Of a DNA stretch of 44,913 nucleotides, positions 17,962 through 26,945 are shown in pieces (within the stretch, counting starts at the first letter, position 1; every line of letters starts with the position of its first letter). A program made the position numbers and the translations under genes. Under the pieces are notes generated by a model. It saw only the letters and a program-made list of their open reading frames with translations. It was not told the origin of the DNA and did no database searches. The stretch spans positions 1 to 44,913 of the forward strand of contig VERE01000022.1 of the NCBI GenBank assembly GCA_018882835.1. Reading direction: 5' to 3'. The DNA comes from Limnohabitans sp. Its GTDB lineage: Bacteria; Pseudomonadota; Gammaproteobacteria; Burkholderiales; Burkholderiaceae_C.

Positions 17962-19434
17962 ATGAAATTTTGGAAACCCTTGCCATCGGGCGTGATCGCC
18001 ATGATGCTGTGCCTGAGTGCGTTCACGTTCAGCACCTCGGGGAGTGTGGCGCATGCGCAAAACCGAACCCTCCCGGACTTCACCGATTTGGTCGAGCAGG
18101 TGGGGCCCTCGGTGGTCAATATTCGCACCATCGAGCGCGCGGTCGCTCGCTCTGCCAACGGTGCCGAGTCGCCCGACGAGGAAATGCAAGAGCTGTTTCG
18201 GCGGTTTTTCGGCGTGCCCATGCCGAGCCAACCCAATGGACCGCGCCAGCAACGGCCCAACCGTCCCCCGCAAGAAGAAGAGCGCCCTCGCGGTGTGGGC
18301 TCGGGCTTCATTCTGACCGCCGATGGCTTCATCATGACCAACGCCCATGTGGTCGAAGGTGCAGACCAAGTGCTGGTCACGCTGCCGGACAAGCGCGAGT
18401 TCAAGGCCCGCATCGTGGGCGCCGACAAGCGCACCGACGTCGCCGTGGTCAAAATCGAGGCCACCGGCTTGCCACCGGTGCGCATTGGCGACGTCAGTCG
18501 CCTGAAGGTGGGCGAGTGGGTCATGGCCATCGGCTCCCCGTTTGGCCTGGAGAACAGTGTCACGGCAGGCATTGTCAGTGCCAAGCAGCGCGACACCGGC
18601 GACTATCTGCCTTTCATTCAAACCGACGTTGCCATCAACCCGGGCAATTCGGGCGGGCCCTTGATCAACATGCGCGGCGAAGTGGTGGGCATCAACAGCC
18701 AAATCTATTCCCGCTCGGGAGGCTTCATGGGCATCTCCTTTGCCATTCCCATGGATGAAGCCACCCGCATCAGCGACCAATTGCGCGCCACTGGCCGGGT
18801 GCAGCGAGGCCGCATTGGCGTTCAAATTGACCAGGTCAGCAAAGAGGTGGCCGAGTCGCTTGGGCTGAGCAAAGCGCAGGGCGCTTTGGTGCGTGCTGTC
18901 GAGCCAGGCGCACCGGCCGACAAGGCTGGCATTGAGGCGGGCGACATCATCACCCGTTTCGATGGCAAGCCCATCGAAAAGTCTGCCGATCTGCCACGCA
19001 TGGTGGGCAACATCAAGCCGGGCACGCGCAGCACGGTGACAGTCTTGCGCCGTGGTGTGTCGAAAGACCTCAGCATCACGGTAGGCGAGTTCGAGCCGGA
19101 GAAAGTTGCCGTCAAAAATGCGCCGCCTGAAAAAGAAAAGGCGGTCGTGTCGTCTGCAGGCCAATTCCTGGGGCTGACCGTCAGCGACCTCAGCGACGCA
19201 CAAAAGCGCGAGCTAAAAATCAATTCGGGTGTGCGCGTCGAGTCGGTCACCGATGCGGCCGCTCGCGCGGGCCTGCGTGAGGGTGATGTCATTCTGGCGT
19301 TGGCCAACAACGAGGTCGTCTCTGTCAAAGAGTATGACGCCTTGCTCTCGCGCATCGACAAATCCAAGCCTGTCACCGTGCTGCTGCGGCGCGGCGAGTG
19401 GGCCCAGTACGTCTTGATTCGTCCGAGCCGCTGA
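17962..19434 (+). CDS. Periplasmic Do-family serine protease/chaperone (DegP/MucD type)
   Basis: This 490-aa secreted HtrA protease degrades or refolds damaged envelope proteins. A signal peptide ends at about AHAQ (residue 33). The trypsin-like domain has the catalytic triad H129 (TNAHVVEGA), D159 (KRTDVAVVK) and S230 (PGNSGGPL), followed by two PDZ domains (about 280-370 and 395-485). A Gln/Pro/Arg-rich loop (about 88-110) precedes the protease core. AGGGAG lies 8 nt before ATG 17962. In Pseudomonas and many Burkholderiales the equivalent mucD follows algU/rpoE, rseA and rseB. Here it directly follows the ygfX-like gene. A terminator lies about 100 bp downstream. Confidence 0.92.
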   Translation: MKFWKPLPSGVIAMMLCLSAFTFSTSGSVAHAQNRTLPDFTDLVEQVGPSVVNIRTIERAVARSANGAESPDEEMQELFRRFFGVPMPSQPNGPRQQRPNRPPQEEERPRGVGSGFILTADGFIMTNAHVVEGADQVLVTLPDKREFKARIVGADKRTDVAVVKIEATGLPPVRIGDVSRLKVGEWVMAIGSPFGLENSVTAGIVSAKQRDTGDYLPFIQTDVAINPGNSGGPLINMRGEVVGINSQIYSRSGGFMGISFAIPMDEATRISDQLRATGRVQRGRIGVQIDQVSKEVAESLGLSKAQGALVRAVEPGAPADKAGIEAGDIITRFDGKPIEKSADLPRMVGNIKPGTRSTVTVLRRGVSKDLSITVGEFEPEKVAVKNAPPEKEKAVVSSAGQFLGLTVSDLSDAQKRELKINSGVRVESVTDAAARAGLREGDVILALANNEVVSVKEYDALLSRIDKSKPVTVLLRRGEWAQYVLIRPSR

Positions 19435-19490
19435 GGCCTCCAAGCCTCCCAAACCCGTGCGACCCAGAAGGTTTTAGGGGTATTTCTGAC

Positions 19491-19526
19491 GACATGGAAA
19501 ATATTTTTCAAATATTTTTCCATGTC
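19491..19526. repeat. 36-bp AT-rich inverted repeat
   Basis: GACATGGAAAATATT at the left end is mirrored by AATATTTTTCCATGTC at the right end, nearly perfect except for one extra A/T in the right arm. It lies 56 bp after the protease stop and just before a second hairpin with a T-run. It could be a protein-binding operator, a transcript-end structure or a remnant of a mobile element end. No second copy is visible in the window. Confidence 0.6.
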
Positions 19527-19531
19527 TTTAT

Positions 19532-19556
19532 AAGTTGGCACTTGCCAACTTTTTTC
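19532..19556 (+). terminator. Rho-independent terminator of the protease transcript
   Basis: AAGTTGGCA at 19532-19540 pairs with TGCCAACTT at 19543-19551. In RNA the inner bases open to a hairpin loop. A run of Ts (19550-19555) follows immediately. It lies about 100 bp after the DegP-like gene and is the clearest terminator in the window. Confidence 0.8.
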
Positions 19557-19712
19557 ATTTTGTTACTACTGTTTCTGTATAGAATCAGGGGGCTGAGTGC
19601 TTGAATGCGATATATCGACGATGACACAATCCATCATGTGGGATGGCACGGCGGGCTCCACAGTTGTTCCACAGCGTGCCCACAAGTTGTCCCATGGATG
19701 TCCTTCCAGTCT

Positions 19713-19732
19713 TGTTGATAATATGTTGATAA
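19713..19732 (-). promoter_or_regulatory. Two DnaA-box-like sites in tandem
   Basis: TGTTGATAA occurs at 19713-19721 and again at 19724-19732. Read on the minus strand it is TTATCAACA, one mismatch from the E. coli DnaA box TTATCCACA. The 11-bp repeat distance puts both on the same face of the helix. A weaker match, TGTTCCACA, lies about 45 bp upstream. They may be DnaA-binding sites regulating the lepA-side promoter (inference). Chance is possible for such short motifs. Confidence 0.35.
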
Positions 19733-19766
19733 CTTTGCTGTTGTGGCCCTGCAACGCCGCTGTTGG

Positions 19767-19808
19767 GTGTCCTTGGACACTGTACGCGCGGGGCTTTTTG
19801 CCTACAAT
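19767..19808 (+). promoter_or_regulatory. 14-bp palindrome and TACAAT -10 box upstream of the lepA leader
   Basis: GTGTCCTTGGACAC at 19767-19780 is a perfect palindrome with a 2-bp centre. TACAAT at 19803-19808 is a good -10 hexamer, but no good -35 box lies 16-18 bp upstream. A palindrome centred about 30 bp before the -10 box fits an activator or repressor site at a weak promoter. The start of transcription would be near 19815. Confidence 0.45.
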
Positions 19809-19814
19809 GAAGTT

Positions 19815-19880
19815 CCAACTATCGCAGTTGCCATAGATTGTTGGTTCAGGGCGCGTCAGCAGTTGACGCGCCCTTTTTTA
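19815..19880 (+). ncRNA. Candidate small RNA or lepA leader attenuator
   Basis: Starting about 7 nt after a TACAAT box, the transcript would begin with a hairpin. In it CCAAC at 19815-19819 pairs with GTTGG at 19840-19844, with further TAT/ATA pairing inside. It would end in a near-ideal terminator: GGGCGCGTCA at 19849-19858 against TGACGCGCCC at 19864-19873, a 10-bp stem with a 5-nt loop, followed by about seven Ts. This gives a compact RNA of about 65 nt with no open frame. Only 44 bp with no evident promoter separate it from lepA, so it may instead be an attenuator that controls lepA. I do not recognise it as a known RNA family. Confidence 0.5.
19849..19880 (+). terminator. Strong rho-independent terminator just before lepA
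   Basis: A perfect 10-bp GC-rich stem (19849-19858 with 19864-19873) with a 5-nt loop is followed by a run of seven Ts. It lies 44 bp upstream of the lepA start in the same direction, so it must either end a short RNA or attenuate lepA transcription. Confidence 0.8.
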
Positions 19881-19924
19881 TGTCGCTCACCCTTTTGAAT
19901 TCAATCACTTAATTGCTCCGCTTG

Positions 19925-21736
19925 ATGAACCACATCAGAAACTTTTCGATCATTGCGCACATTGACCACGGCAAATCCACGCTCGCCGATCGCTTGATTC
20001 AACGCTGTGGTGGCCTCGAAGAACGAGAGATGCAAGCCCAGGTGCTCGACTCGATGGATATCGAGAAAGAGCGTGGGATAACCATCAAGGCGCAGACCGC
20101 TGCGCTGCAATACAAGGCAAAAGACGGTCAGGTCTACAACCTCAACCTCATTGACACACCGGGCCACGTGGACTTCTCTTATGAAGTGAGCCGTTCGCTG
20201 TCGGCGTGTGAAGGCGCGCTGCTCGTCGTCGATGCCAGCCAAGGCGTGGAAGCGCAGACCGTGGCCAACTGTTACACCGCGCTTGACCTCGGCGTCGAGG
20301 TGGTGCCTGTGCTCAACAAAATGGATTTGCCGCAAGCCGATCCAGACAATGCCAAATCCGAAGTTGAAGACGTGATTGGCATCGATGCCAGCGAAGCCAT
20401 TCCCTGCTCGGCCAAGACCGGCATGGGCATCGAGGAAATTCTCGAGGCCATCGTGGCCAAAGTGCCGGCGCCGCGCGGCAACCCCGACGGCCCCTTGCGC
20501 GCCATGATCATCGACAGCTGGTTCGACAGCTACGTCGGCGTGGTCATGCTGGTGCGCGTGGTCGACGGCCGCCTGGGCAAAGGCGACCGCATCAAGATGA
20601 TGGCCACCGGCACCATGTACAACGCCGACAACCTTGGCGTGTTCACGCCGGCCAACCAGCCCCGCAACGCTTTGGAGGCGGGCGAGGTGGGCTACATCAT
20701 TGCCGGCATCAAAGAGTTGCAAGCGGCCAAGGTGGGCGACACCATCACCCAGATAAAGGCGGGCTCGGGTGGCGCAGCGGCCACGGCCACCGAGGCTTTG
20801 CCTGGCTTCAAGGAAATTCAGCCCCAGGTGTTTGCTGGCCTGTACCCCACCGAAGCCAACCAGTATGACGCGCTGCGCGACAGCCTGGAGAAGCTCAAAC
20901 TCAACGATGCCTCGCTGCATTACGAGCCCGAAGTGTCCCAGGCCCTGGGCTTTGGCTTTCGTTGCGGCTTTCTGGGCTTGTTGCACATGGAAATCGTGCA
21001 AGAGCGCCTCGAGCGCGAGTTCGACCAGGACCTCATCACCACCGCCCCCAGCGTGGTCTACCAGGTGGTGCGCGGCGACGGCGAGGTCATCATGGTGGAG
21101 AACCCGTCCAAAATGCCCGACCAGGCCAAGATCGAGGAAATCCGTGAGCCCATCGTCACGGTGCACCTCTACATGCCGCAAGAGTATGTGGGCCCGGTGA
21201 TGACCCTGGCCAACCAAAAGCGCGGCGTTCAGCTCAACATGGCTTACCACGGGCGCCAGGTCATGCTGACCTATGAGCTGCCCCTGGGCGAAATCGTGCT
21301 CGACTTCTTCGACAAACTCAAGTCCGTCAGCCGCGGCTATGCCTCCATGGACTACGAGTTCAAGGAATACCGAGCCTCCGATGTGGTGAAGGTCGACATT
21401 TTGCTCAACGGCGAGAAGGTCGATGCCCTGTCCATCATCGTTCACCGCACCCAAGCCCAGTACCGCGGCCGCGCCGTGGCCGCCAAGATGCGTGAGATCA
21501 TCAGCCGCCAGATGTTTGACGTGGCCATTCAAGCGGCCATTGGCGCCAACATCATCGCCCGCGAAACCATCAAGGCCTTGCGCAAGAACGTGCTGGCAAA
21601 ATGCTATGGTGGTGACATCACCCGCAAACGCAAACTTTTGGAAAAGCAGAAAGCAGGCAAGAAGCGCATGAAACAAATCGGCTCGGTGGAAGTGCCCCAA
21701 GAAGCCTTCCTCGCCATCCTGCAGGTGGAAGAATGA
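19925..21736 (+). CDS. lepA: Elongation factor 4 (back-translocase LepA)
   Basis: LepA is a ribosome-dependent GTPase that acts in initiation or elongation under stress. The 603-aa product has the G1 motif [10 protein letters not shown]3 DTPGHVDF and G4 NKMD, followed by domain II, EF-G-like domains III and V ([15 protein letters not shown]), and the LepA-specific C-terminal domain ([26 protein letters not shown]). I chose ATG 19925 ([14 protein letters not shown]), the family N-terminus. TTG 19913 is an unlikely alternative. No Shine-Dalgarno sequence is visible before ATG 19925. A strong terminator-like hairpin lies 44 bp upstream. The stop overlaps the lepB start. Confidence 0.97.
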   Translation: MNHIRNFSIIAHIDHGKSTLADRLIQRCGGLEEREMQAQVLDSMDIEKERGITIKAQTAALQYKAKDGQVYNLNLIDTPGHVDFSYEVSRSLSACEGALLVVDASQGVEAQTVANCYTALDLGVEVVPVLNKMDLPQADPDNAKSEVEDVIGIDASEAIPCSAKTGMGIEEILEAIVAKVPAPRGNPDGPLRAMIIDSWFDSYVGVVMLVRVVDGRLGKGDRIKMMATGTMYNADNLGVFTPANQPRNALEAGEVGYIIAGIKELQAAKVGDTITQIKAGSGGAAATATEALPGFKEIQPQVFAGLYPTEANQYDALRDSLEKLKLNDASLHYEPEVSQALGFGFRCGFLGLLHMEIVQERLEREFDQDLITTAPSVVYQVVRGDGEVIMVENPSKMPDQAKIEEIREPIVTVHLYMPQEYVGPVMTLANQKRGVQLNMAYHGRQVMLTYELPLGEIVLDFFDKLKSVSRGYASMDYEFKEYRASDVVKVDILLNGEKVDALSIIVHRTQAQYRGRAVAAKMREIISRQMFDVAIQAAIGANIIARETIKALRKNVLAKCYGGDITRKRKLLEKQKAGKKRMKQIGSVEVPQEAFLAILQVEE

Positions 21737-22731
21737 TGTCCACCTTGACGGCGTTTGTGCTGGCCGCCTTCGCCAGCTATGTGGGCGCTTGGTACGTGGG
21801 GATGCTAGAAGGCAACTTTGCGTTGCTGCTGTTCATGGCGACCGTGGTCACCGGCATCTATTGGGTGGCCGAGCGTTTGTACTTCCTGCCGCAACGCCTG
21901 GCCGCGGTCGAGCTGCTGGCCCAGCGCGAAGCCGAGCGCCGTGCCGAGTTGCAAAAAATGGGCATCCAGCAAGTGGATGTCGACCTGTCGCAAGCGCGCG
22001 AGGAAGCCCTGCGCCAGCCTTGGTGGCTGGACTGGACCGCCGGCCTGTTCCCCGTGATCATCGTGGTGTTCATCCTGCGCTCATTCCTGTTTGAGCCGTT
22101 CAAGATTCCCTCCGGCTCCATGATCCCCACCCTCTTGGTGGGCGACCTGATCCTGGTCAACAAGTTTCACTACGGTGTGCGCCTACCTGTGCTCAATACC
22201 AAGATCACCGACGGCAACCCGGTGCAGCGTGGCGACGTCATGGTGTTTCGCTACCCGCCCAAGCCCAGCCTGGACTACATCAAGCGCGTGGTCGGTGTGC
22301 CCGGCGACGAGGTGGCCTACCTGAACAAGCAACTGACGGTCAATGGCCAGCCGGTGAGCAAGCAAGCCTTGCCCGACTTCTTCGAAGAAGACAGCCTGCG
22401 CTACATCAAGCAGTTTGAGGAAACCATGCCCACAGGCAGCAGTCCGGCCGCACCGGGGCTCCTCAAAAAGCACCGCCTCTTGAACGACGCCGAACGCCCG
22501 GCTTTCATTGCCGGTGCCGATGAGTTCCCCTTCAAGGACCAGTGCCGCTACAGCGTGGAAGGCGTGGTCTGCAAAGTGCCCGAGGGCCACTATTTCATGA
22601 TGGGCGACAACCGCGACAACTCGCTGGACTCGCGCTATTGGGGTTTTGTGCCCGACAAAAACATCGTGGGCAAGGCTTTTTTTGTCTGGATGAACTTTGG
22701 CAACGTCAAGCGCATTGGCGCTTTTGACTGA
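21733..22731 (+). CDS. lepB: Signal peptidase I
   Basis: LepB removes signal peptides from exported proteins at the periplasmic face of the inner membrane. The 332-aa protein has two N-terminal membrane segments (about 7-22 and 28-45), then a third near 107-119 before the catalytic domain. The Ser-Lys dyad is S129 in [14 protein letters not shown] and K184 in [13 protein letters not shown], with [17 protein letters not shown] near the C-terminus. It overlaps the lepA stop (ATGA), as in many proteobacteria, and rnc follows 6 nt later. Confidence 0.96.
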   Translation: MMSTLTAFVLAAFASYVGAWYVGMLEGNFALLLFMATVVTGIYWVAERLYFLPQRLAAVELLAQREAERRAELQKMGIQQVDVDLSQAREEALRQPWWLDWTAGLFPVIIVVFILRSFLFEPFKIPSGSMIPTLLVGDLILVNKFHYGVRLPVLNTKITDGNPVQRGDVMVFRYPPKPSLDYIKRVVGVPGDEVAYLNKQLTVNGQPVSKQALPDFFEEDSLRYIKQFEETMPTGSSPAAPGLLKKHRLLNDAERPAFIAGADEFPFKDQCRYSVEGVVCKVPEGHYFMMGDNRDNSLDSRYWGFVPDKNIVGKAFFVWMNFGNVKRIGAFD

Positions 22732-22737
22732 GGCACC

Positions 22738-23430
22738 ATGTCGGCTGACTCCCCCGCGCACCAAGCCTTGCAGCAACGGCTGCAGTACAGCTTTCAAAAC
22801 CCCCACCTGCTGGCGCAGGCCCTGACGCATCGCAGCTTCAGCGCCGACCACAATGAGCGGCTGGAGTTCTTGGGCGATTCGGTGCTGAACCTGGCAGTAT
22901 CACGCCTGCTGTTCAAGGCCTTGGCCGATTTGCCCGAGGGCGATTTGTCGCGCGTGCGCGCCAACCTGGTCAAGCAAGAAACGCTGCACAAGCTGGCGCT
23001 CGACCTGGGTTTGTCTGGCCTGATGCGCTTGGGCGAAGGCGAGTTGCGCTCTGGCGGGCAAAAGCGCCCTTCCATTTTGGCGGACGCTTTGGAAGCCGTC
23101 ATCGGCGCGGTGTTTCTGGATGCCGATTACAGCGTGGCTGAAGCTTTGGTGCACCGTTTGTTCGATGCGGTGGAAATCAACCCGTCCATGCAAGCCGCAG
23201 CCAAAGACCCCAAAACCGAGCTGCAAGAATGGCTGCAAGCGCGTCGCTTCAAATTGCCCCTTTACCGTGTAGTGGGCACCCTGGGCGCGGCGCACCAACA
23301 AACTTTTGACGTCGAGTGCGAGATTCCAGAGTTGGGTCGCAGCGAGCGCGGCATTGGTGGCTCGCGCCGAGCGGGTGAACAGGCTGCAGCGGCTGCCATG
23401 CTGCAAGCCCTCAAGGAGAGCAAGGCATGA
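22738..23430 (+). CDS. rnc: Ribonuclease III
   Basis: RNase III cuts double-stranded RNA in rRNA precursors and in mRNA/antisense duplexes. The 230-aa protein has the catalytic signature [15 protein letters not shown], the second active-site region [19 protein letters not shown], and a C-terminal double-stranded-RNA-binding domain (about 155-225, [20 protein letters not shown]...[15 protein letters not shown]). ATG 22738 lies 6 nt after lepB. The stop overlaps the era start (ATGA), so rnc and era are translationally coupled. Confidence 0.96.
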   Translation: MSADSPAHQALQQRLQYSFQNPHLLAQALTHRSFSADHNERLEFLGDSVLNLAVSRLLFKALADLPEGDLSRVRANLVKQETLHKLALDLGLSGLMRLGEGELRSGGQKRPSILADALEAVIGAVFLDADYSVAEALVHRLFDAVEINPSMQAAAKDPKTELQEWLQARRFKLPLYRVVGTLGAAHQQTFDVECEIPELGRSERGIGGSRRAGEQAAAAAMLQALKESKA

Positions 23431-24332
23431 CGGATACCGTCCAGCACTGTGGCTTGGTGGCCATTGTGGGCCGCCCCAACGTGGGCAAGTCGACCTTGCT
23501 CAACGCTTTGGTCGGACAAAAAATCAGCATCACTTCGCGCAAGGCACAAACCACGCGCCACCGCATCACCGGCATCCGCACCCAAGGCGCCACGCAGTTC
23601 ATTTTTGTGGACACGCCGGGCTTTCAAACGCAGCACAACAACGCGCTGAACCGTTCGCTCAACAAAACCGTGCTAGGTGCCGTGGGCGATGTGGACCTGG
23701 TGCTGTTTGTCGTGGAAGCCGGACATTTCAGCTTGGCCGATGCCAAGGTGCTGGCCTTGCTGAACGAGAAAACGCCGGTCCTGCTGATTGCCAACAAGCT
23801 CGACACGGTGCACCGCCGCGCCGAAATCGCCCCCTGGCTGCGCGACATGCAAAGCCGCCATGCCTTTGCCGAGTTTGTGCCCATGTCGGCCAAGAACGCC
23901 AAGGACATCGAGCGCTTGCTCGGCATCTGCGAAAAGTTTTTGCCCGAACAGCCTTGGTGGTATGCCGAAGACGAGTTGACCGACCGCAGCGAGCGTTTCC
24001 TTGCCAGCGAAATCGTGCGCGAGAAGCTGTTTCGCCTGACCGGCGACGAACTGCCCTACACCTCCACCGTGGTCATCGACAAATTTGAGGAAGAGCCAGG
24101 AAAGACCGTCAGCCGCATGGTGCGCATTGCCGCCACCATTGTGGTCGAGCGCGATGGCCACAAGGCAATGGTGATCGGTGACAAGGGTGAACGCCTCAAG
24201 CGCATTGGCACCGAAACTCGCCAGGAACTGGAGCGGCTGATGGATGCCAAGGTGTTTATCGAGCTGTGGGTCAAAGTCCGCTCGGGCTGGGCGGACGACG
24301 AAGCGCGGGTACGCAGCTTTGGCTACGAGTAA
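23427..24332 (+). CDS. era: GTPase Era
   Basis: Era is an essential GTPase that binds the 3' end of 16S rRNA during 30S assembly. The 301-aa product has G1 GRPNVGKST, the effector region [15 protein letters not shown]3 DTPGFQ, G4 NKLD, and G5 SAKN. The C-terminal KH domain follows, with [19 protein letters not shown]. The start overlaps the rnc stop. The recO start lies inside the last codons of era. Confidence 0.97.
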   Translation: MTDTVQHCGLVAIVGRPNVGKSTLLNALVGQKISITSRKAQTTRHRITGIRTQGATQFIFVDTPGFQTQHNNALNRSLNKTVLGAVGDVDLVLFVVEAGHFSLADAKVLALLNEKTPVLLIANKLDTVHRRAEIAPWLRDMQSRHAFAEFVPMSAKNAKDIERLLGICEKFLPEQPWWYAEDELTDRSERFLASEIVREKLFRLTGDELPYTSTVVIDKFEEEPGKTVSRMVRIAATIVVERDGHKAMVIGDKGERLKRIGTETRQELERLMDAKVFIELWVKVRSGWADDEARVRSFGYE

Positions 24333-25107
24333 GTCCAGCGCAGCCCATCGCATCCATGACGAACCCGCGTTCGTCTTGCACCGTTATCCCTGGAGTGAGT
24401 CCAGCCTGATTCTGGAAACCTTCACCCGCCACCATGGTCGGGTGGCCATGATCGCCAAAGGGGCCAAGCGACCCAGCTCCAATTTCCGCCCGATTTTGCT
24501 GCCCTTGCAGCCACTGCGTTTGGACTACAGCGGTGACGCTGAAATCCGAACCCTCAAAGGCGCCGAATGGGTGGGAGGGCATGTGATGCCCACCGGCGAG
24601 GCCTTGCTCTCGGGCTATTACCTCAACGAATTGTTGCTGCGTCTGCTGGCCCGTGATGACCCGCACCCGGCGCTGTTCGATGTGTACCATCAAACCGTTC
24701 ATGTGCTGGCCAGCGGGGTCAGCAGCACCACGGCCCCTGCTTTGCGAGCCTTCGAATTGTTGTTGCTGCAAGATGTCGGCTTGCTGCCCGCGCTGGACAT
24801 GCAGACCATGAGCCTGCAACCCTTGGAAGAACACACTTTGTACGAGTTGGTGCCCGAGGGCGGCCTGCGAAGCCTGCCGCATGACGAAGACCCCCAGCGT
24901 CACGCTTTGCCCGGCTTGCAGTGGCAGTCATTGCAAGCGGCCATGGATTCGGGCGCACCGTTCACCGCGACTTTGAGAATGTGTGCCGAATGGCCCTCGG
25001 AGTGGCGCAGTCAGCTGCAAGCCCAACTGCGCGCCCTGCTGCATGTGCATTGCGGCGTTGGCAGCCTGCGCACCCGCCAGATCATGATGGACATCCAGTC
25101 TCTCTGA
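24319..25107 (+). CDS. recO: DNA repair protein RecO
   Basis: RecO helps load RecA onto SSB-coated DNA in the RecFOR pathway. The 262-aa product has the N-terminal OB-fold (about 15-90: [37 protein letters not shown]), then the helical zinc-finger-like region, which lacks the Cys cluster. [16 protein letters not shown] and the C-terminal [25 protein letters not shown] are family motifs. I chose TTG 24319 ([14 protein letters not shown]), which overlaps the era stop and gives a normal length. The open frame back to 24244 is shadow from era. The expected neighbour pdxJ is not present downstream. Confidence 0.9.
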   Translation: MATSKSSAAHRIHDEPAFVLHRYPWSESSLILETFTRHHGRVAMIAKGAKRPSSNFRPILLPLQPLRLDYSGDAEIRTLKGAEWVGGHVMPTGEALLSGYYLNELLLRLLARDDPHPALFDVYHQTVHVLASGVSSTTAPALRAFELLLLQDVGLLPALDMQTMSLQPLEEHTLYELVPEGGLRSLPHDEDPQRHALPGLQWQSLQAAMDSGAPFTATLRMCAEWPSEWRSQLQAQLRALLHVHCGVGSLRTRQIMMDIQSL

Positions 25108-25143
25108 CCCGCGCTTGGCGCGCTGTGACCGGATGGGCGATGC

Positions 25144-26016
25144 TTATTCTTTGACGGCCCCTGTCATGCCCGACACATAGTGCTCGACAAAGAAAGAGTA
25201 CATCACTGCCACGGGCAGCGAGCCCAGCAAGGCACCTGCCATCAATGAGCCCCAGTGGTAGACGTCGCCTTCCACCAATTCCGTCACCACGCCCACCGGC
25301 ACGGTCTTCACTTCGGAAGATGAAATGAAGGTCAGGGCATAAATGAACTCATTCCACGACAGGGTGAATGCAAAAATGCCCGCTGAAATCAGGCCTGGCA
25401 CAGACAACGGCAGGATGATCTTCATCAGAATTTCAAAACGGGTGGCACCATCAATCAGGGCGCACTCTTCCAGCTCATAGGGAATGGAGCGGAAGTAGCC
25501 CATCAACAGCCAGGTGCAAAAGGGAATCAAAAAAGTGGGATAGGTCAGGATCAGCGCCCACTGCGTGTCAAACAAGCCCAGCTTGAACACAATCGTGGCC
25601 AGGGGAATGAACAGGATGGAAGGGGGCACCAGGTAGGCCAGAAAAATGCCCAAGCCCACATGTCGCGCCCCTTTGAAGCGCAAGCGCTCAATCGCATAGG
25701 CCGCCAGTACCGAGCAGGCCAGCGACACAAAGGTGGCCACCACCGACACCACCACCGTGTTCCACAGCCATTCGGGGTAAGCGGTCTCGAACAGCAGCTT
25801 GTGAAAGTGCGCCAAGGTGGGCTTGATGATCCAGAACGGATTGCCCGTTTGCGTCAGCAGTTCTTCGTTCGGCTTGAACGAGGTGATGATCATCCAGTAA
25901 AACGGAAACAGCAGCACGAACACAAAAATGAACAAAGGCAAGTACACGGTGACCGTGCGCGAGCCCACGGTGTCCAGGTACGCCATGCCTTGGCTGGAGT
26001 CGTCGTTGTCTTTCAT
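25144..26016 (-). CDS. CUT1-type sugar ABC transporter permease (MalG family)
   Basis: This 290-aa inner-membrane permease of the MalG/UgpE type has six predicted membrane segments. The EAA loop reads ELEECALIDGATRFEILMKIILPLSVPGL, where ECALIDGAT with LP is the ATPase-contact motif. The N-terminus has a short cytoplasmic tail with DSSQGMAYLDTVGSR. ATG 26016 overlaps the end of the preceding permease gene, and GGAG lies 8 nt before it. It is last in the operon ATPase, binding protein, MalF-type, MalG-type. The substrate is a sugar or polyol by family, but which one is not readable here. Confidence 0.9.
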   Translation of the reverse strand: MKDNDDSSQGMAYLDTVGSRTVTVYLPLFIFVFVLLFPFYWMIITSFKPNEELLTQTGNPFWIIKPTLAHFHKLLFETAYPEWLWNTVVVSVVATFVSLACSVLAAYAIERLRFKGARHVGLGIFLAYLVPPSILFIPLATIVFKLGLFDTQWALILTYPTFLIPFCTWLLMGYFRSIPYELEECALIDGATRFEILMKIILPLSVPGLISAGIFAFTLSWNEFIYALTFISSSEVKTVPVGVVTELVEGDVYHWGSLMAGALLGSLPVAVMYSFFVEHYVSGMTGAVKE

Positions 26017-26915
26017 TTGTCGTCTCCGCCTTGTTGCCAGGCTCGTCGTTGCAGGCCAAAGAAGCTGAACAGAATGGCCGCCAGCAAGAAGGGCACCATG
26101 GCGATGGCAATCGCGGCGCCTTCGCCCAAAGCCCCGCCAGAGATGGCGCGCTGGAAGGAGAGAGTGGCCATCAGATGGGTGGCATTGAGCGGCCCCCCAC
26201 GGGTGATCACATAAATCAGCTGGAAATCGGTGAAGGTGAACAACACCGAGAAGGTCATGACCACGGCAATAATGGGCGTGAGCAAGGGCAGGGTGATGTG
26301 GCGGAATCGCTGCCAGGGGCTGGCGCCGTCAATGGCAGACGCTTCATACAGAGAGGGCGAAATCGTTTGCAGACCGGCCAGCAGCGTGATGGCCACAAAA
26401 GGCACCCCACGCCAGATGTTGGCGGCGATCACGGACAGGCGAGCGTTCCAGGGGTCGCCCAGAAAATCGATGTAGCGGTCGATGAGGCCCATCTTGATCA
26501 GCACCCAACTGATGATGGAGAACTGGGAGTCGTACAGCCACCAGAAAGCCAGGGCCGACAAGGCTGTGGGCACGATGTAGGGCAGCAGAATGATGGAGCG
26601 AAAGAAAGTTTTGAACGGTACGCGTTCGTTGAGCAGTACGGCCAGCCACAGGCCCAGAAAAAATTTCACAACGCTGGCAATGAAGGTGTAGAACAGGGTG
26701 TTGAACAGTGCCAGGCGGGTAACCGAGTCCTCCCACAAGAATTCGTAATTCTCCAGGCCGATCCACATGCCTTCGCGTCCCACCTTGGTGTCGGTGAAAC
26801 CCAGCCAGACGCCCAGGCCCAGCGGGTAGGTGAGAAACAGCAGGAGCAACACCGCCGCCGGAACCATGAACAACAGACCCAGCGCGTTGCGGCTATTTTG
26901 TAGTTTTTGGAACAT
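26013..26915 (-). CDS. CUT1-type sugar ABC transporter permease (MalF family)
   Basis: This 300-aa inner-membrane permease has six predicted membrane segments, beginning NALGLLFMVPAAVLLLLFLTYPL. The EAA loop reads LYEASAIDGASPWQRFRHITLPLL, the contact point for the ATPase subunit. It pairs with the MalG-type permease, which overlaps its 3' end. A 93-bp gap with a hairpin separates it from the upstream binding-protein gene. No good ribosome site precedes ATG 26915, so translation may be lower than for the binding protein. Confidence 0.9.
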   Translation of the reverse strand: MFQKLQNSRNALGLLFMVPAAVLLLLFLTYPLGLGVWLGFTDTKVGREGMWIGLENYEFLWEDSVTRLALFNTLFYTFIASVVKFFLGLWLAVLLNERVPFKTFFRSIILLPYIVPTALSALAFWWLYDSQFSIISWVLIKMGLIDRYIDFLGDPWNARLSVIAANIWRGVPFVAITLLAGLQTISPSLYEASAIDGASPWQRFRHITLPLLTPIIAVVMTFSVLFTFTDFQLIYVITRGGPLNATHLMATLSFQRAISGGALGEGAAIAIAMVPFLLAAILFSFFGLQRRAWQQGGDDK

Positions 26916-26945
26916 CGGAACCGATTGTGAGAGAACTCAGGAAAG

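Larger units (their letters stand above)
19435..19924. other. Regulatory gap between the DegP-like gene and lepA
   Basis: No convincing protein gene lies in these 490 bp; the short open frames lack conserved sequence and ribosome sites. The stretch is unusually rich in structured signals. In order they are: a 36-bp AT-rich inverted repeat, a rho-independent terminator, a 10-bp palindrome CGATATATCG at 19608-19617, two DnaA-box-like sites, a 14-bp palindrome, a TACAAT -10 box, and a hairpin-terminator unit ending 44 bp before lepA. The main signals are listed separately. The AT content of the first 150 bp is clearly higher than in the flanking genes. Confidence 0.7.

Noticed and set aside
19640-19735. 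Possible replication origin because of DnaA-like sites
   Set aside because: Only two imperfect boxes plus one weak one. There is no dnaA, dnaN or other origin neighbour and no large AT-rich unwinding element.
19597-19836. 79-codon plus-strand open frame in the gap before lepA
   Set aside because: It starts with TTG, has no ribosome site, no recognisable sequence, and runs across palindromes and the putative promoter.
19901-21700. 599-codon minus-strand open frame opposite lepA
   Set aside because: It is the antisense of a highly conserved LepA. Its composition (His/Gly/Ala/Val-rich) is typical of shadow frames in GC-rich DNA.
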